Part shown: positions 55,971 through 64,000 of the stretch, piece after piece
How positions within the stretch are numbered: the stretch's first letter is position 1
Layout: every line of letters starts with the position of its first letter
Origin: Pragia fontium DSM 5563 = ATCC 49100
Lineage (GTDB): Bacteria; Pseudomonadota; Gammaproteobacteria; Enterobacterales; Enterobacteriaceae
Direction of reading: 5' to 3'
Length of the DNA: 64,000 nucleotides
Assembly (NCBI RefSeq): GCF_900112475.1
Contig: NZ_FOLW01000002.1
Coordinates: 429,584-493,583, forward strand
Made by a program: the position numbers and the translations under genes
The notes under the pieces: model-generated
Seen by the model: only the letters and a program-made list of their open reading frames with translations
Databases searched by the model: none
Told to the model about the DNA's origin: nothing

Positions 55971-56177
55971 TAATTTATTATTTCTTGATATAGCTTTAGC
56001 CGCGTTGAATAAAAAACATTAACATGATCGTGTGTTTATTAATCACCCTGTGCTTTTTTTATTCGGTCTCAATAACAGGTGTTATTAAATTGTTGCTGGG
56101 TGTGGGTCGTGACTCGATAAGGGGAAGCAATTTTTTAATATTAGATTACATGTAGTTAATTCTATTTTTTGCGGCAT

Positions 56178-56193
56178 CCATTATTCATAATGG
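56178..56193. promoter_or_regulatory. 16-bp palindrome upstream of the DcuC-like operon
   Basis: CCATTAT and ATAATGG are perfect inverted arms around TC, about 65 bases upstream of the FNR box. A possible operator for an additional regulator. Not a recognised consensus. Confidence 0.35.
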
Positions 56194-56254
56194 GATAGAT
56201 TAGTTTACATTTTATATACACTAACTCTTTTTGCTTACTGAGTGTGTTGTTTTT

Positions 56255-56268
56255 TTGATATCCATCAA
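56255..56268. promoter_or_regulatory. FNR box upstream of the DcuC-like/M20 operon
   Basis: TTGATATCCATCAA matches TTGAT-N4-ATCAA perfectly. Depending on whether TATAGT (56291-56296) or TATAAT (56312-56317) is the -10, its centre lies near -41 or -62, both classical activating positions. Confidence 0.85.
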
Positions 56269-56435
56269 CGATATCAATGGGGCAGTTGCCTATAGTGCAG
56301 TGGTGCAAAAATATAATTTTAAGATTATAGTTTCTTAGTGTGGAAACCTGAATAATTATAGGTTGATGATATAGGTAATATTGTGTGGAAGCAGTCTATG
56401 GATTGCCATTTTAATTAGCAAACAGTGAGTATAAT

Positions 56436-57740
56436 ATGCTTCAAATAATTGCTCTGGTGGTTGTTGCAATCACTATTTTTTTACTGATAAAACAATATGA
56501 AACGCGGATGGTGTTAATTGGCTCAGGTTTGATTATGTGCCTGTTAGCGTTGAGTCCAATGGCCGGTCTGGATGCTTTTAGCGAGCGAATGACTTCCGGC
56601 AGCCTTATTCAGGCGATTTGTGCCAGTATGGGTTTTGCTTATGTGATGAAGTATACCCAGTGTGATATGCATCTGGTGCGTACGTTGGCTGGCATGATGA
56701 ACCGTCTGGGTTTCTTCCTGATCCCTGCGACGGTTATTGTTACTTATATCATTAATACCGCCATTCCTTCTGCTGCTGGCTGTGCTGCGGCAGTAGGCGC
56801 GACATTAATCCCACTGTTGATTGGTGCGCGTATTCACCCGGCTATCGCTGCGGCAGCGGTATTGAGTGGAACTATTGGTTCCTTCTTAAGCCCGGGCATG
56901 TCCCATAATGCTTTCGTTTCTAACCTGTTTAATGAAGTCATGCAAAATACGGCCGATTTTAAAGAAATGTCGGTTATGGACTTAATTGGACTGCATGCTC
57001 CGTACAGTGTTGCCGTTGGTCTAATCGGTGCGGTATCACTGTCAGTTGTGGCTTTGGTTCGTAAAGAGTATCGGATTACGCCAAGTGAAGATGCAGTGGT
57101 TGCTCAGGGTAGCGAAGAAAAAGAACAGGTTAAAGCTAACTATCTGTACGCTACCGCGCCATTTATTCCCTTAATTCTGTTGCTGATTGCTGGCCTGACT
57201 GATTGGTTTGGTGCAGTTAAAATGAGCGTACCGGCCGCCATGGTTATCGGTGCTATCTATGCACTGTTGATTACTCGTTGTAACCCAACCACCATGACTA
57301 AGCAGTTCTTCAACGGTATGGGTAATGCCTACGGTGATGTTCTGGGTATCATCATTGCTGCTGCGGTGTTTGCCGCAGGTTTGAAAACGTCTGGATTAAT
57401 CGACAGCTTTATTTACTTCCTGACTCATAATCCGGAGCTGGCTCGTTGGGGCGGTACTATCGGTCCATTCTTAATGGGTATTATTACCGGTTCTGGTGAT
57501 GCTGCGGCATTAGCCTTTAACGAAACGGTGACGCGTAGCGCTGCTGCTTTAGGCTACACCATTCCTGATATGGGTATGGCTGCGGCGATTTCTGGTGCTT
57601 TAGGTCGTACCATGTCACCGATTGCCGGTGTAACGATTGTTTGTGCTGGCTTAGCCGCTGCCAACCCGGTAGAGGTTATTAAGCGTACCGCACCCGGTAT
57701 GATTATCGGTGTCATTTTTATCGCCCTGTTTATGTTATAA
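56436..57740 (+). CDS. DcuC-family transporter (C4-dicarboxylate or related anion carrier)
   Basis: The 434-residue polytopic membrane protein has about twelve hydrophobic segments and the DcuC family landmarks: GNAYGDVLGIIIAAAVFAAGLKTSG, GIITGSGDAAALAFNE and GALGRTMSPIAGVTIVCAGLA, then NPVEVIKRTAPGMIIG. These correspond to E. coli DcuC segments such as VTTGSGNAPFYAF and LGRTLSPVSGVVVAV. It is shorter than DcuC (461) and clearly diverged, so the substrate may not be fumarate or succinate. A perfect FNR box lies upstream. It is 22 bases from an M20 hydrolase, with which it surely forms an operon. That suggests uptake of the hydrolase's substrate or export of its product. Confidence 0.85.
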   Translation: MLQIIALVVVAITIFLLIKQYETRMVLIGSGLIMCLLALSPMAGLDAFSERMTSGSLIQAICASMGFAYVMKYTQCDMHLVRTLAGMMNRLGFFLIPATVIVTYIINTAIPSAAGCAAAVGATLIPLLIGARIHPAIAAAAVLSGTIGSFLSPGMSHNAFVSNLFNEVMQNTADFKEMSVMDLIGLHAPYSVAVGLIGAVSLSVVALVRKEYRITPSEDAVVAQGSEEKEQVKANYLYATAPFIPLILLLIAGLTDWFGAVKMSVPAAMVIGAIYALLITRCNPTTMTKQFFNGMGNAYGDVLGIIIAAAVFAAGLKTSGLIDSFIYFLTHNPELARWGGTIGPFLMGIITGSGDAAALAFNETVTRSAAALGYTIPDMGMAAAISGALGRTMSPIAGVTIVCAGLAAANPVEVIKRTAPGMIIGVIFIALFML

Positions 57741-57762
57741 GAACTAAAATAAGGAAAGTGTA

Positions 57763-59034
57763 ATGTCGACTATTGATTTAAACCAATTAGTAACATGGCG
57801 TCGTGAACTTCACCGTTTTCCAGAAATCGGCTGGTCCGAATTTACGACAACGGCGCGTTTAATCACTGAACTACGTAATATGGGCCTTGAGGTTATCGCT
57901 GGACCAAAAGTGATTAATCGTGAATTTGTTCGTGGTCGCAAAGCTGACGTTGTGGAGCGTGGGCTGGCACTGGCGAGAGAAAGAGGCGTTGATGAAGCGC
58001 TGTTGGCTGAGATGGATGAACTAACCGGCTGTATGGCAACTTATGACACCGGTAAACCAGGTCCAACTATCGCTTTGCGTTTTGACATTGACTGCGTGAA
58101 CGTGCAGGAATGTGCGATCGGTGAGCATGTGCCTAACAATGAAGGTTTTGCCTCTAAAAGTGCGGGTTTAATGCATGCCTGTGGTCACGATGGACATATG
58201 TCTATTGGTTTAGGTATTGCAAAATGGTTAGTAGAAAACGGTAGTTCACTGAGCGGAAAAGTGAAGTTGCTTTTCCAACCGGCTGAAGAGGGCGTTCGTG
58301 GCGCAAGACCGATGGCAGAAAGCGGCATTGTTGATGATGCTGATTACTTCTTAGGTATGCACCTTGGCTTTATTGCTAAAACTGGTGAAATTGTGGTTAA
58401 TCCTAACAGTTTCCTGTGTACCACCAAATATGACTTCCGTTTCTACGGTGCGCCAGCTCATGCGGGCGCTGAACCACATTTAGGTCGTAATGCACTGGCG
58501 GGTGCCTGCCATGCTGCGACACAAATGCTGGGTATTTCCCGTCATGGTAAAGGTATGTCTCGTATTAACGTTGGCGTTATCCGTGCTGGTGAAGGCCGCA
58601 ACGTGGTACCTGCTTATGGTGAACTGCAGGTTGAAGTTCGCGGTGAAGATGAGACTATCAATAGCTTTATGGCTGAACAGGTTGAGCGTATGGCTGCGGG
58701 TGCCGCACATAGCTTTGACTTGCGCCTGGAAAGTGAAGTGATGGGTGAAGCGGTTGATTTGCAAAACGACAAAGAGCTGATCGATCTGTTGACTCAGGTT
58801 GTGGGTCAGTATCCAGAGCTAACTGCAGTACCAGAGCGAGTGTTCGGCGGTAGTGAAGATGCAACCATTCTGGCTAAGCGCGTTCAGCGCCACGGCGGAA
58901 AATCACTGTACTTTATCGTCGGTGCGGATCTGAAAGCAGGTCACCATCAGGCAGAGTTTGATTTTGATGAAAAGCAGTTGGCAACGGCGGCTAATCTATT
59001 CATCGGATGTCTGCAAAAGCTAATGACTAAATAA
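57763..59034 (+). CDS. M20 family amidohydrolase/peptidase, AbgA-like
   Basis: The 423-residue protein is of the M20D group. Metal ligands are visible in MHACGHDGHMS (Cys/His/Asp), PAEEG (Glu pair), GMHLG, and a C-terminal His in GHHQAEFDFDE. The start LVTWRRELHRFPEIGW is typical of AbgA, IAA-amino-acid hydrolases and N-acyl-amino-acid deacylases. An insertion of about 50 residues after GPKV (GRKADVVERGLALARERGVDEALL) resembles that of AbgA, which cleaves p-aminobenzoyl-glutamate. The substrate is unknown. Co-transcription with the DcuC-like carrier and FNR control suggest anaerobic use of an imported amide or acyl-amino acid. An AAGGAAAG ribosome-binding site precedes the ATG. Confidence 0.88.
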   Translation: MSTIDLNQLVTWRRELHRFPEIGWSEFTTTARLITELRNMGLEVIAGPKVINREFVRGRKADVVERGLALARERGVDEALLAEMDELTGCMATYDTGKPGPTIALRFDIDCVNVQECAIGEHVPNNEGFASKSAGLMHACGHDGHMSIGLGIAKWLVENGSSLSGKVKLLFQPAEEGVRGARPMAESGIVDDADYFLGMHLGFIAKTGEIVVNPNSFLCTTKYDFRFYGAPAHAGAEPHLGRNALAGACHAATQMLGISRHGKGMSRINVGVIRAGEGRNVVPAYGELQVEVRGEDETINSFMAEQVERMAAGAAHSFDLRLESEVMGEAVDLQNDKELIDLLTQVVGQYPELTAVPERVFGGSEDATILAKRVQRHGGKSLYFIVGADLKAGHHQAEFDFDEKQLATAANLFIGCLQKLMTK

Positions 59035-59049
59035 TTAGTTTATTGCGTT

Positions 59050-59079
59050 AAAAAGCCGCCTTTTTAGGCGGCTTTTTTA
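59050..59079. terminator. Bidirectional terminator between the M20 gene and yciK
   Basis: Arms AAAAAGCCGCC and GGCGGCTTTTT with a 6-base loop. T-runs on both strands allow it to serve both convergent genes. Confidence 0.93.
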
Positions 59080-59100
59080 TGATATGGCGATCATAACCGA

Positions 59101-59862
59101 TTATTGGGCTGGGCCAGCGACTCTTCCCGGCTGTGCATCAAAACTGACGCCTGATTCGTGGCGACTATCATTACCCATCACATAGAGATAGGTCGGCATG
59201 ATATCCGCAGGGGTTTTTAGCAGTGCTGAATTCTCATCGGGAAAGGCCGAAGCCCTCATTGAGGTACGAGTACCGCCAGGATTAATACAGTTAATCCTCA
59301 GGTGGCTTCCTTGATATTCATCCGCCAGTACCTGCATTAGACCCTCGGTCGCGAATTTAGACACCGAATAGGCTCCCCAACCACGACGTCCCTTACGTCC
59401 CACGCTTGAACTACTAAAAATCAAAGAGGGGGAAGAGGCTTTAAGCAACAGTGGTAATAGCGCCTGAGTCAGCATAAACCCAGCATTAACGTTAACCTGC
59501 ATTACCTGTTGCCACTGAATGGGGTCTTGTTCTGCAATCGGGGTAATTTCTCCAAGAAGGCCGGCGCTGTGAAGCAAACCGTCTAAACGATCGGTTAGAT
59601 GAGCAATTTTCTCAGCCAGCGTTTGATACTCTTCTGGGGTCGCCGTTAGTAAATCAAAAGCAAACAGCGTGGCCGGTTGACCTCCCTGTTGACTAATTTC
59701 TTGTGCAACTTGCTTAAGCTTGCTTTCACTTCGACCGAGCAGGATGAGCTGCGCACCGTGGCGTGCATAGGTGAGTGCGGCTTCTTTACCGATTCCATCA
59801 CTGGCGCCAGTGACCATAATTATCTTCTGGTTAAGTAAATCGCGCGGTGCCTGGTAGTGCAT
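59101..59862 (-). CDS. yciK: YciK family short-chain dehydrogenase/reductase
   Basis: The 253-residue protein is a classical SDR: cofactor motif GASDGIG (about 19-25), NVNAGF, catalytic Ser in SSSSVGRKGRRGWGAYSVSK with Tyr and Lys of YxxxK, and NPGGTRTSMR. It starts MHYQAPRDLLNQKIIMVTGAS, as E. coli YciK. The enzyme's physiological substrate is not established. It diverges from sohB as in E. coli. In E. coli btuR precedes yciK. It is absent here. Confidence 0.94.
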   Translation of the reverse strand: MHYQAPRDLLNQKIIMVTGASDGIGKEAALTYARHGAQLILLGRSESKLKQVAQEISQQGGQPATLFAFDLLTATPEEYQTLAEKIAHLTDRLDGLLHSAGLLGEITPIAEQDPIQWQQVMQVNVNAGFMLTQALLPLLLKASSPSLIFSSSSVGRKGRRGWGAYSVSKFATEGLMQVLADEYQGSHLRINCINPGGTRTSMRASAFPDENSALLKTPADIMPTYLYVMGNDSRHESGVSFDAQPGRVAGPAQ

Positions 59863-60042
59863 AATCTCTCCTTACGGTATATTTGTCCGGTTAACGGACT
59901 GCGTTGCTGTATAACGGAATGATAGATGATAGCGCCTAAATTGAATTCTGCGCCAGTAGTCTCAATATAAAGTTCTATACTTCATCCATTGTTGTTTAGG
60001 CAACGTTCGCTTATTGCCAGCTTAATTTATAGGAAAATACTT

Positions 60043-61089
60043 GTGGAGTGGATTTATCAGTACGGCCTGTTTTTGGCAAAAATTGCCACCTTTGCTATCG
60101 CTATTGCTGCTATCGCACTATTGATTATCAGCGCTACTCAGCGTAAATCAGGGCGTCGTGGTGAGCTGACATTAACTGATTTAAGCGAACAATATCGCAA
60201 TATGCAGGAAGAAATGGCGTTTGCGCGTTTACCTCCGGCAGAACAGAAACTGTGGAATAAAGAGCAGAAGAAAAAGGATAAGGCCGAAGCCAAAAAAGCC
60301 AAGTTAGAGGCTAAAAACGGCGAGAAGAAAACTGAAAAGTCCTGCGTATACGTCCTTGGGTTTAAGGGCAGTATCGATGCACATGAGGTTGAAGCATTGC
60401 GGGAAGAAGTGACAGCGATTCTGGCAATAGCGAAAGCCGGAGATGAGGTACTGCTGAAGCTGGAAAGCCCTGGTGGTATGGTGCATGGTTATGGATTAGC
60501 GGCATCTCAATTAGATCGTTTACGTAAGAAGGGCATTCGCTTGACGGCGGTCGTGGATAAAGTGGCGGCCAGCGGTGGTTATATGATGGCCTGTGTCGCG
60601 GATCGCATCGTAGCGGCACCTTTTGCAGTGATTGGTTCTATCGGCGTGGTGGCTCAGTTGCCTAACTTCCATCGTTTACTGAAGAAAAACGATATTGACG
60701 TAGAACTGCATACCGCCGGTGAGTTTAAACGTACGCTGACGCTGTTTGGTGAAAATACCGATCAAGGGCGAGAAAAATTCCGTGAAGAGTTGAATAAAAC
60801 CCATCAACTATTTAAAGATTTTGTGCGGGAACAGCGTCCATCGTTGGATATTGATCAAGTGGCAACCGGTGAACATTGGTTTGGTATTCAGGCTAAAGAA
60901 AAAGGGCTGATTGATGATATCGGTACCAGTGACGATCTGGTCATTGACTATATTCAGCACAGTGATGTGATTAGTGTGTGTTATGCACAGCGTAAACGCT
61001 TGGTTGACCGAGTGACTGGCAGCGTTGCAGAAAGCACTGACCGATTGTTATTACGCTGGTGGCAGCGTGGGCAGAAACCGTTGGTTTAA
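60043..61089 (+). CDS. sohB: SohB, inner-membrane S49 family protease
   Basis: The GTG at 60043 with AGGAAAA upstream gives 348 residues starting MEWIYQYGLFLAKIATFAIAIAA (E. coli: MELLSEYGLFLAKI). An N-terminal membrane segment (about 8-30) is followed by a charged, Lys-rich coiled region (66-98) and the S49 protease domain with Ser177 (KVAASGGYMMA) and Lys229 (GEFKRTLTLFGEN) as the catalytic dyad. The active site lies in the periplasm. SohB suppresses htrA defects in E. coli. The ORF from 59989 is an unsupported extension. Confidence 0.94.
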   Translation: MEWIYQYGLFLAKIATFAIAIAAIALLIISATQRKSGRRGELTLTDLSEQYRNMQEEMAFARLPPAEQKLWNKEQKKKDKAEAKKAKLEAKNGEKKTEKSCVYVLGFKGSIDAHEVEALREEVTAILAIAKAGDEVLLKLESPGGMVHGYGLAASQLDRLRKKGIRLTAVVDKVAASGGYMMACVADRIVAAPFAVIGSIGVVAQLPNFHRLLKKNDIDVELHTAGEFKRTLTLFGENTDQGREKFREELNKTHQLFKDFVREQRPSLDIDQVATGEHWFGIQAKEKGLIDDIGTSDDLVIDYIQHSDVISVCYAQRKRLVDRVTGSVAESTDRLLLRWWQRGQKPLV

Positions 61090-61425
61090 GCATTATTCAG
61101 TGAGATGGTGTTTAAAAAGGGAGGTTCTGTTAGTCCTCCCTGCGATGACTGATAAATCTTCTCAAATCAGCAGAAGCGGAAATTCCGGCTGTAAATATTA
61201 ATGAGTAAATATCGCCATTACGCTCAGCCGGAAGACCATCAGCTTTTAGCTACGGAGCGCGACAGGCCTACTTTTACTATGGGCGCTCCGGCAGCTTTCG
61301 CTGCTACGACCCAAACGTAAAACTCTCCTGTCGTTTAGCGATGAGCCCTTTGCCATCAAATTGAGGAGGCGCTCATTTTCATATGGTAATCCCTCACACT
61401 GAACAACGCTTCTGCGCGTGAGTAA
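61090..61425. other. Structured gap between sohB and yciN
   Basis: About 336 bases. A GGGAGG/CCTCCC hairpin (61119-61140) follows sohB. Further right are a perfect 8-base hairpin CGGAGCGC/GCGCTCCG (61253-61290) and directly adjacent GCAGC-TTTC-GCTGC (61291-61304). A 39-codon ORF (61201-61320) spans the latter hairpins. It is not convincingly a gene. Confidence 0.5.
61201..61320 (+). CDS. Possible 39-codon small ORF between sohB and yciN
   Basis: ATG 61201 to TAA 61320 encodes MSKYRHYAQPEDHQLLATER and then a short Ala/Thr-rich tail. It has no clear ribosome-binding site and is overlaid on two inverted repeats, so a structured relic or chance ORF is more likely than a gene. I recognise no family. 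Confidence 0.2.
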   Translation: MSKYRHYAQPEDHQLLATERDRPTFTMGAPAAFAATTQT

Positions 61426-61677
61426 CTAATCCTGTAAATAATATTTAGCGGATAGCACATGGGCAAGATGCTTAAACATATTAAATACCGCGGTGGTTTT
61501 AGCGGTCGGTAAATCGTTTTCATCGAGAAAGTAATCACCGCGAAAAACCAGAACACTGCCTTTTTGCTCTACGTCAGTGGCTTCCATACCGTGAATATAA
61601 TCTTCATGGTGACGAATTATCTGATTGGCTTCATCCAATAATGCCTGACGGCCGATCGGGGTTGTTTCATTACGCAT
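61426..61677 (-). CDS. yciN: YciN family small protein
   Basis: The 83-residue protein starts [31 protein letters not shown] and matches the E. coli YciN family in length and position (between sohB and topA, on the opposite strand to topA). It is a small, acidic, soluble protein of unknown function. The conserved core includes [31 protein letters not shown]. An ATG with GGAGCT upstream is plausible. Confidence 0.88.
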   Translation of the reverse strand: MRNETTPIGRQALLDEANQIIRHHEDYIHGMEATDVEQKGSVLVFRGDYFLDENDLPTAKTTAVFNMFKHLAHVLSAKYYLQD

Positions 61678-62057
61678 TTATAGCTCCAATAGAAGAGGAC
61701 AGATAGATTATTTTAATCATCGGTGCTCAGCAGAGCAATGCGTTAAGTTATCCGTCAGAAAACGATTTTTCCAATAGAAGTGTTGAGTATTGCCGCGATA
61801 AAAAATCGTTTGTTGAGCTAATTTTGTTGCGTAGCGCTTTTTATCAGGTAGAGTTATGGGCTTTCGGATGAAGAGTCAGCGTGATTGTTTGTGGGTCTTG
61901 ACTGACCTCTATTGATTTTAACATCTTGGTTTTTATAGCACATTCAGTTTTACAGGTTGACATCCTGTATTTTGCTACAATATAACAGTCATGCTTCTTT
62001 ATCAGCGGCTGAATGTCGAATTTCCTTCAAGAAGGACTAATTTAGGTAAACAACATT
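61678..62057. other. Divergent region between yciN and topA
   Basis: About 380 bases carrying the topA promoters. A perfect 11-base inverted repeat AAACGATTTTT/AAAAATCGTTT (61760-61770 and 61801-61811) with a 30-base spacer lies in its middle. No gene is present. Confidence 0.55.
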
Positions 62058-64000
62058 ATGGGTAAAGCGCTCGTTATTGTGGAGTCCCCGGCCAAGGCCA
62101 AAACAATCAATAAATATTTAGGAAGTGACTACGTAGTTAAGTCCAGCGTTGGTCATATCCGGGATTTACCAACGAGTGGTTCGGCAACTAAAAGCACTGC
62201 TGCCAAAGGCAGTAAAGTTAAAAAAGATGCCAAACAGGCTCTGGTTAACCGTATGGGAATCGATCCCTATCATGACTGGGCCGCTCACTATGAAATTCTT
62301 CCCGGCAAAGAGAAAGTTGTCGCGGAACTAAAAGCGTTAGCCGAAAAAGCTGACACTATCTATCTGGCAACCGACCTTGACCGCGAAGGGGAGGCCATAG
62401 CATGGCACCTGCGGGAAGTGATTGGTGGTGACGACGACCGTTATCGTCGTGTGGTATTTAATGAAATTACCAAAAATGCCATCCAGGAAGCGTTTAAAGA
62501 GCCGGGAGAGTTAAACCTCGATCGTGTTAACGCCCAGCAGGCGCGTCGCTTTATGGACCGAGTAGTGGGCTATATGGTTTCCCCTCTGCTTTGGAAAAAA
62601 ATTGCCCGTGGTTTATCCGCTGGCCGGGTACAGTCTGTGGCTGTGCGTCTGGTGGTGGAGCGTGAGCGTGAAATTAAAGCATTTGTGCCAGTAGAGTATT
62701 GGGAACTGCATGCCGATTTAAACTACGGTAGTGATGCCCCATTACAAATGCAGGTTACTCATCGCAACGATAAAGCATTTAAGCCGGTTAATCGTGATGA
62801 AACTCATGCGGCTGTTGCTCTGCTGGAAAAAGCGCAGTATCAGGTTTTAGAACGCGAAGATAAACCGACTAGCAGCAAACCCAGCGCACCTTTTATTACC
62901 TCAACCCTGCAACAGGCGGCGAGTACTCGTCTGGGCTTTGGGGTAAAGAAAACCATGATGATGGCCCAACGCTTGTATGAAGCGGGTCATATTACCTACA
63001 TGCGTACTGACTCAACCAACCTGAGTCAAGATGCGTTGAACATGGTACGTGGTTATATCAACGATAATTTTGGTGAAAAATATTTACCATCCCAGCCGAA
63101 TCAGTACAGCAGTAAAGAAAACTCACAGGAAGCGCACGAAGCGATTCGACCTTCTGATGTGAATGTGCTGTCTGAACAACTGAAGGATATGGAATCGGAT
63201 GCTCAGCGTCTTTATCAGCTGATTTGGCGCCAGTTTGTTTCTTGCCAAATGACGCCAGCAAAATATGATTCAACCACGCTAACGGTTAAAGCGGGCGATT
63301 TCCTGCTGAAAGCCAAAGGGCGTACGCTGCGTTTTGACGGTTGGACTAAAGTATTACCAGCCTTGCGTAAGAATGATGAAGATAAGACCTTACCGGTTGT
63401 GGATGTAGGTAGCCAATTGACCTTAGAACAGCTACTGCCAAGCCAGCATTTTACCAAGCCACCGGCGCGTTTTAGTGAAGCATCGTTGGTTAAAGAGTTG
63501 GAAAAGCGCGGTATTGGCCGTCCGTCAACTTATGCGTCAATCATTTCGACTATTCAGGATCGAGGCTATGTCCACACTGAGAATCGTCGCTTCTACGCAG
63601 AAAAAATGGGTGAAATTGTAACCGACCGTCTGGAAGAGAATTTCCGTGACTTAATGGATTACGACTTTACCGCACGGATGGAAAACGATCTGGATAGCGT
63701 GGCAACCAATAAAGCACCGTGGAAAGGGGTATTGAATAATTTCTTTACCCACTTTAGCCAGCAGCTTGAACAGGCAGAGCAAGATCCTGAAGTCGGCGGA
63801 ATGCGCCCGAATCAGGTGATCCTCACCTCGATTGATTGTCCAACCTGTAACCGTAAGATGGGCATACGTACTGCCAGCACCGGGGTATTCTTAGGGTGTT
63901 CAGGTTATGCTTTACCGCCAAAAGAGCGCTGTAAGCAGACTATCAACCTGATTCCTGAATCAGAAGTGCTCAACGTACTGGAAGGGGATGATGCTGAAAC
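62058..64000 (+). CDS. topA: DNA topoisomerase I, 5' part (3' end outside window)
   Basis: The first 647 codons of topoisomerase I. The TOPRIM domain starts [22 protein letters not shown] and contains TDLDREGEA (105-113). The type IA core has the catalytic Tyr314 in [14 protein letters not shown] and [21 protein letters not shown]. Then [20 protein letters not shown], and the first Cys-pair zinc ribbon CPTCNRKMG near residue 594. The enzyme relaxes negative supercoils. The C-terminal zinc ribbons are cut off by the window edge. Sequence follows E. coli TopA closely. Confidence 0.96.
   Translation, partial: MGKALVIVESPAKAKTINKYLGSDYVVKSSVGHIRDLPTSGSATKSTAAKGSKVKKDAKQALVNRMGIDPYHDWAAHYEILPGKEKVVAELKALAEKADTIYLATDLDREGEAIAWHLREVIGGDDDRYRRVVFNEITKNAIQEAFKEPGELNLDRVNAQQARRFMDRVVGYMVSPLLWKKIARGLSAGRVQSVAVRLVVEREREIKAFVPVEYWELHADLNYGSDAPLQMQVTHRNDKAFKPVNRDETHAAVALLEKAQYQVLEREDKPTSSKPSAPFITSTLQQAASTRLGFGVKKTMMMAQRLYEAGHITYMRTDSTNLSQDALNMVRGYINDNFGEKYLPSQPNQYSSKENSQEAHEAIRPSDVNVLSEQLKDMESDAQRLYQLIWRQFVSCQMTPAKYDSTTLTVKAGDFLLKAKGRTLRFDGWTKVLPALRKNDEDKTLPVVDVGSQLTLEQLLPSQHFTKPPARFSEASLVKELEKRGIGRPSTYASIISTIQDRGYVHTENRRFYAEKMGEIVTDRLEENFRDLMDYDFTARMENDLDSVATNKAPWKGVLNNFFTHFSQQLEQAEQDPEVGGMRPNQVILTSIDCPTCNRKMGIRTASTGVFLGCSGYALPPKERCKQTINLIPESEVLNVLEGDDAE

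Larger units (their letters stand above)
55791..56435. other. Intergenic region upstream of the DcuC-like gene
   Basis: About 645 bases: the regulator terminator (55930-55970), a palindrome (56178-56193), a perfect FNR box (56255-56268) and candidate -10 hexamers TATAGT (56291) and TATAAT (56312). No gene is found. Confidence 0.65.

Noticed and set aside
1-64000. CRISPR arrays, tRNA/rRNA genes, IS elements, prophage or integrase
   Set aside because: I looked for regular short repeats, tRNA-like cloverleafs and transposase or integrase proteins and found none. A tRNAscan/Infernal run would be needed to exclude small RNAs.

Overview
The window is chromosomal DNA of a gammaproteobacterium in the order Enterobacterales. 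Gene order and protein sequences follow the Escherichia coli map closely (hinT-lpoB-thiK-nagZ-ycfP-ndh; mfd; lolCDE-nagK-cobB; potABCD/pepT; roxA; rnm-yciO-rluB; yciK/sohB-yciN-topA). The proteins are clearly diverged from Escherichia/Salmonella, and the autotransporter load suggests an early-branching family such as Budviciaceae (Pragia/Budvicia/Limnobaculum-like). That placement is an inference. I see no rRNA, tRNA, CRISPR array, intact insertion sequence or prophage.

Layout. 1-2.6 kb: MFS transporter and uridine-type nucleoside hydrolase (coupled), then holE. 2.6-6.3 kb: about 0.9 kb of extremely AT-rich, gene-free DNA leading into a first autotransporter. 6.4-12.1 kb: hinT to ndh block for peptidoglycan synthesis control, recycling and respiration, with a perfect FNR box before ndh. 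12.2-21.2 kb: mfd (minus strand), then lolCDE-nagK-cobB. 21.4-29.9 kb: accessory block between cobB and the pot operon, holding two tandem paralogous autotransporters with a decayed signal-peptide relic between them, a YjaB-like acetyltransferase, an unknown membrane protein and a small peptide with a microcin-type leader. 29.9-37.2 kb: M20 amidohydrolase with its own FNR box, potABCD (minus strand) and divergent pepT, separated by a near-perfect 24-bp palindrome. 37.6-43.3 kb: dppABCDF. 43.4-47.5 kb: roxA, rnm, yciO, rluB. 47.6-59.1 kb: an accessory metabolic island exactly where E. coli carries btuR. 59.1-64 kb: yciK, sohB, yciN and the 5' part of topA.

The most interesting element is the eight-gene cassette at 47.97-53.58 kb plus its regulator at 53.86-55.79 kb. 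Five consecutive small soluble and membrane proteins (a stand-alone PRD protein, an SFCGS glycine-rich protein, DUF4312, DUF4311, DUF4310) sit where Salmonella's D-glucosaminate (dga) operon has its PTS transporter. They are followed by a metallo-amidohydrolase, a DgaE-like PLP ammonia-lyase, a DgaF-like KDGP aldolase and a PRD/EIIA regulator whose EIIB-like domain lacks its usual cysteine. I read this as an uncharacterised, PTS-controlled uptake and breakdown route for an N-acylated amino-sugar acid. The transport mechanism and substrate are unknown.

Next to it lies a DcuC-family transporter with an AbgA-like M20 hydrolase under a perfect FNR box, which suggests anaerobic import and hydrolysis of an amide or dipeptide. 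Three perfect FNR boxes in 64 kb, two of them in front of M20 hydrolases, point to a shared anaerobic programme.
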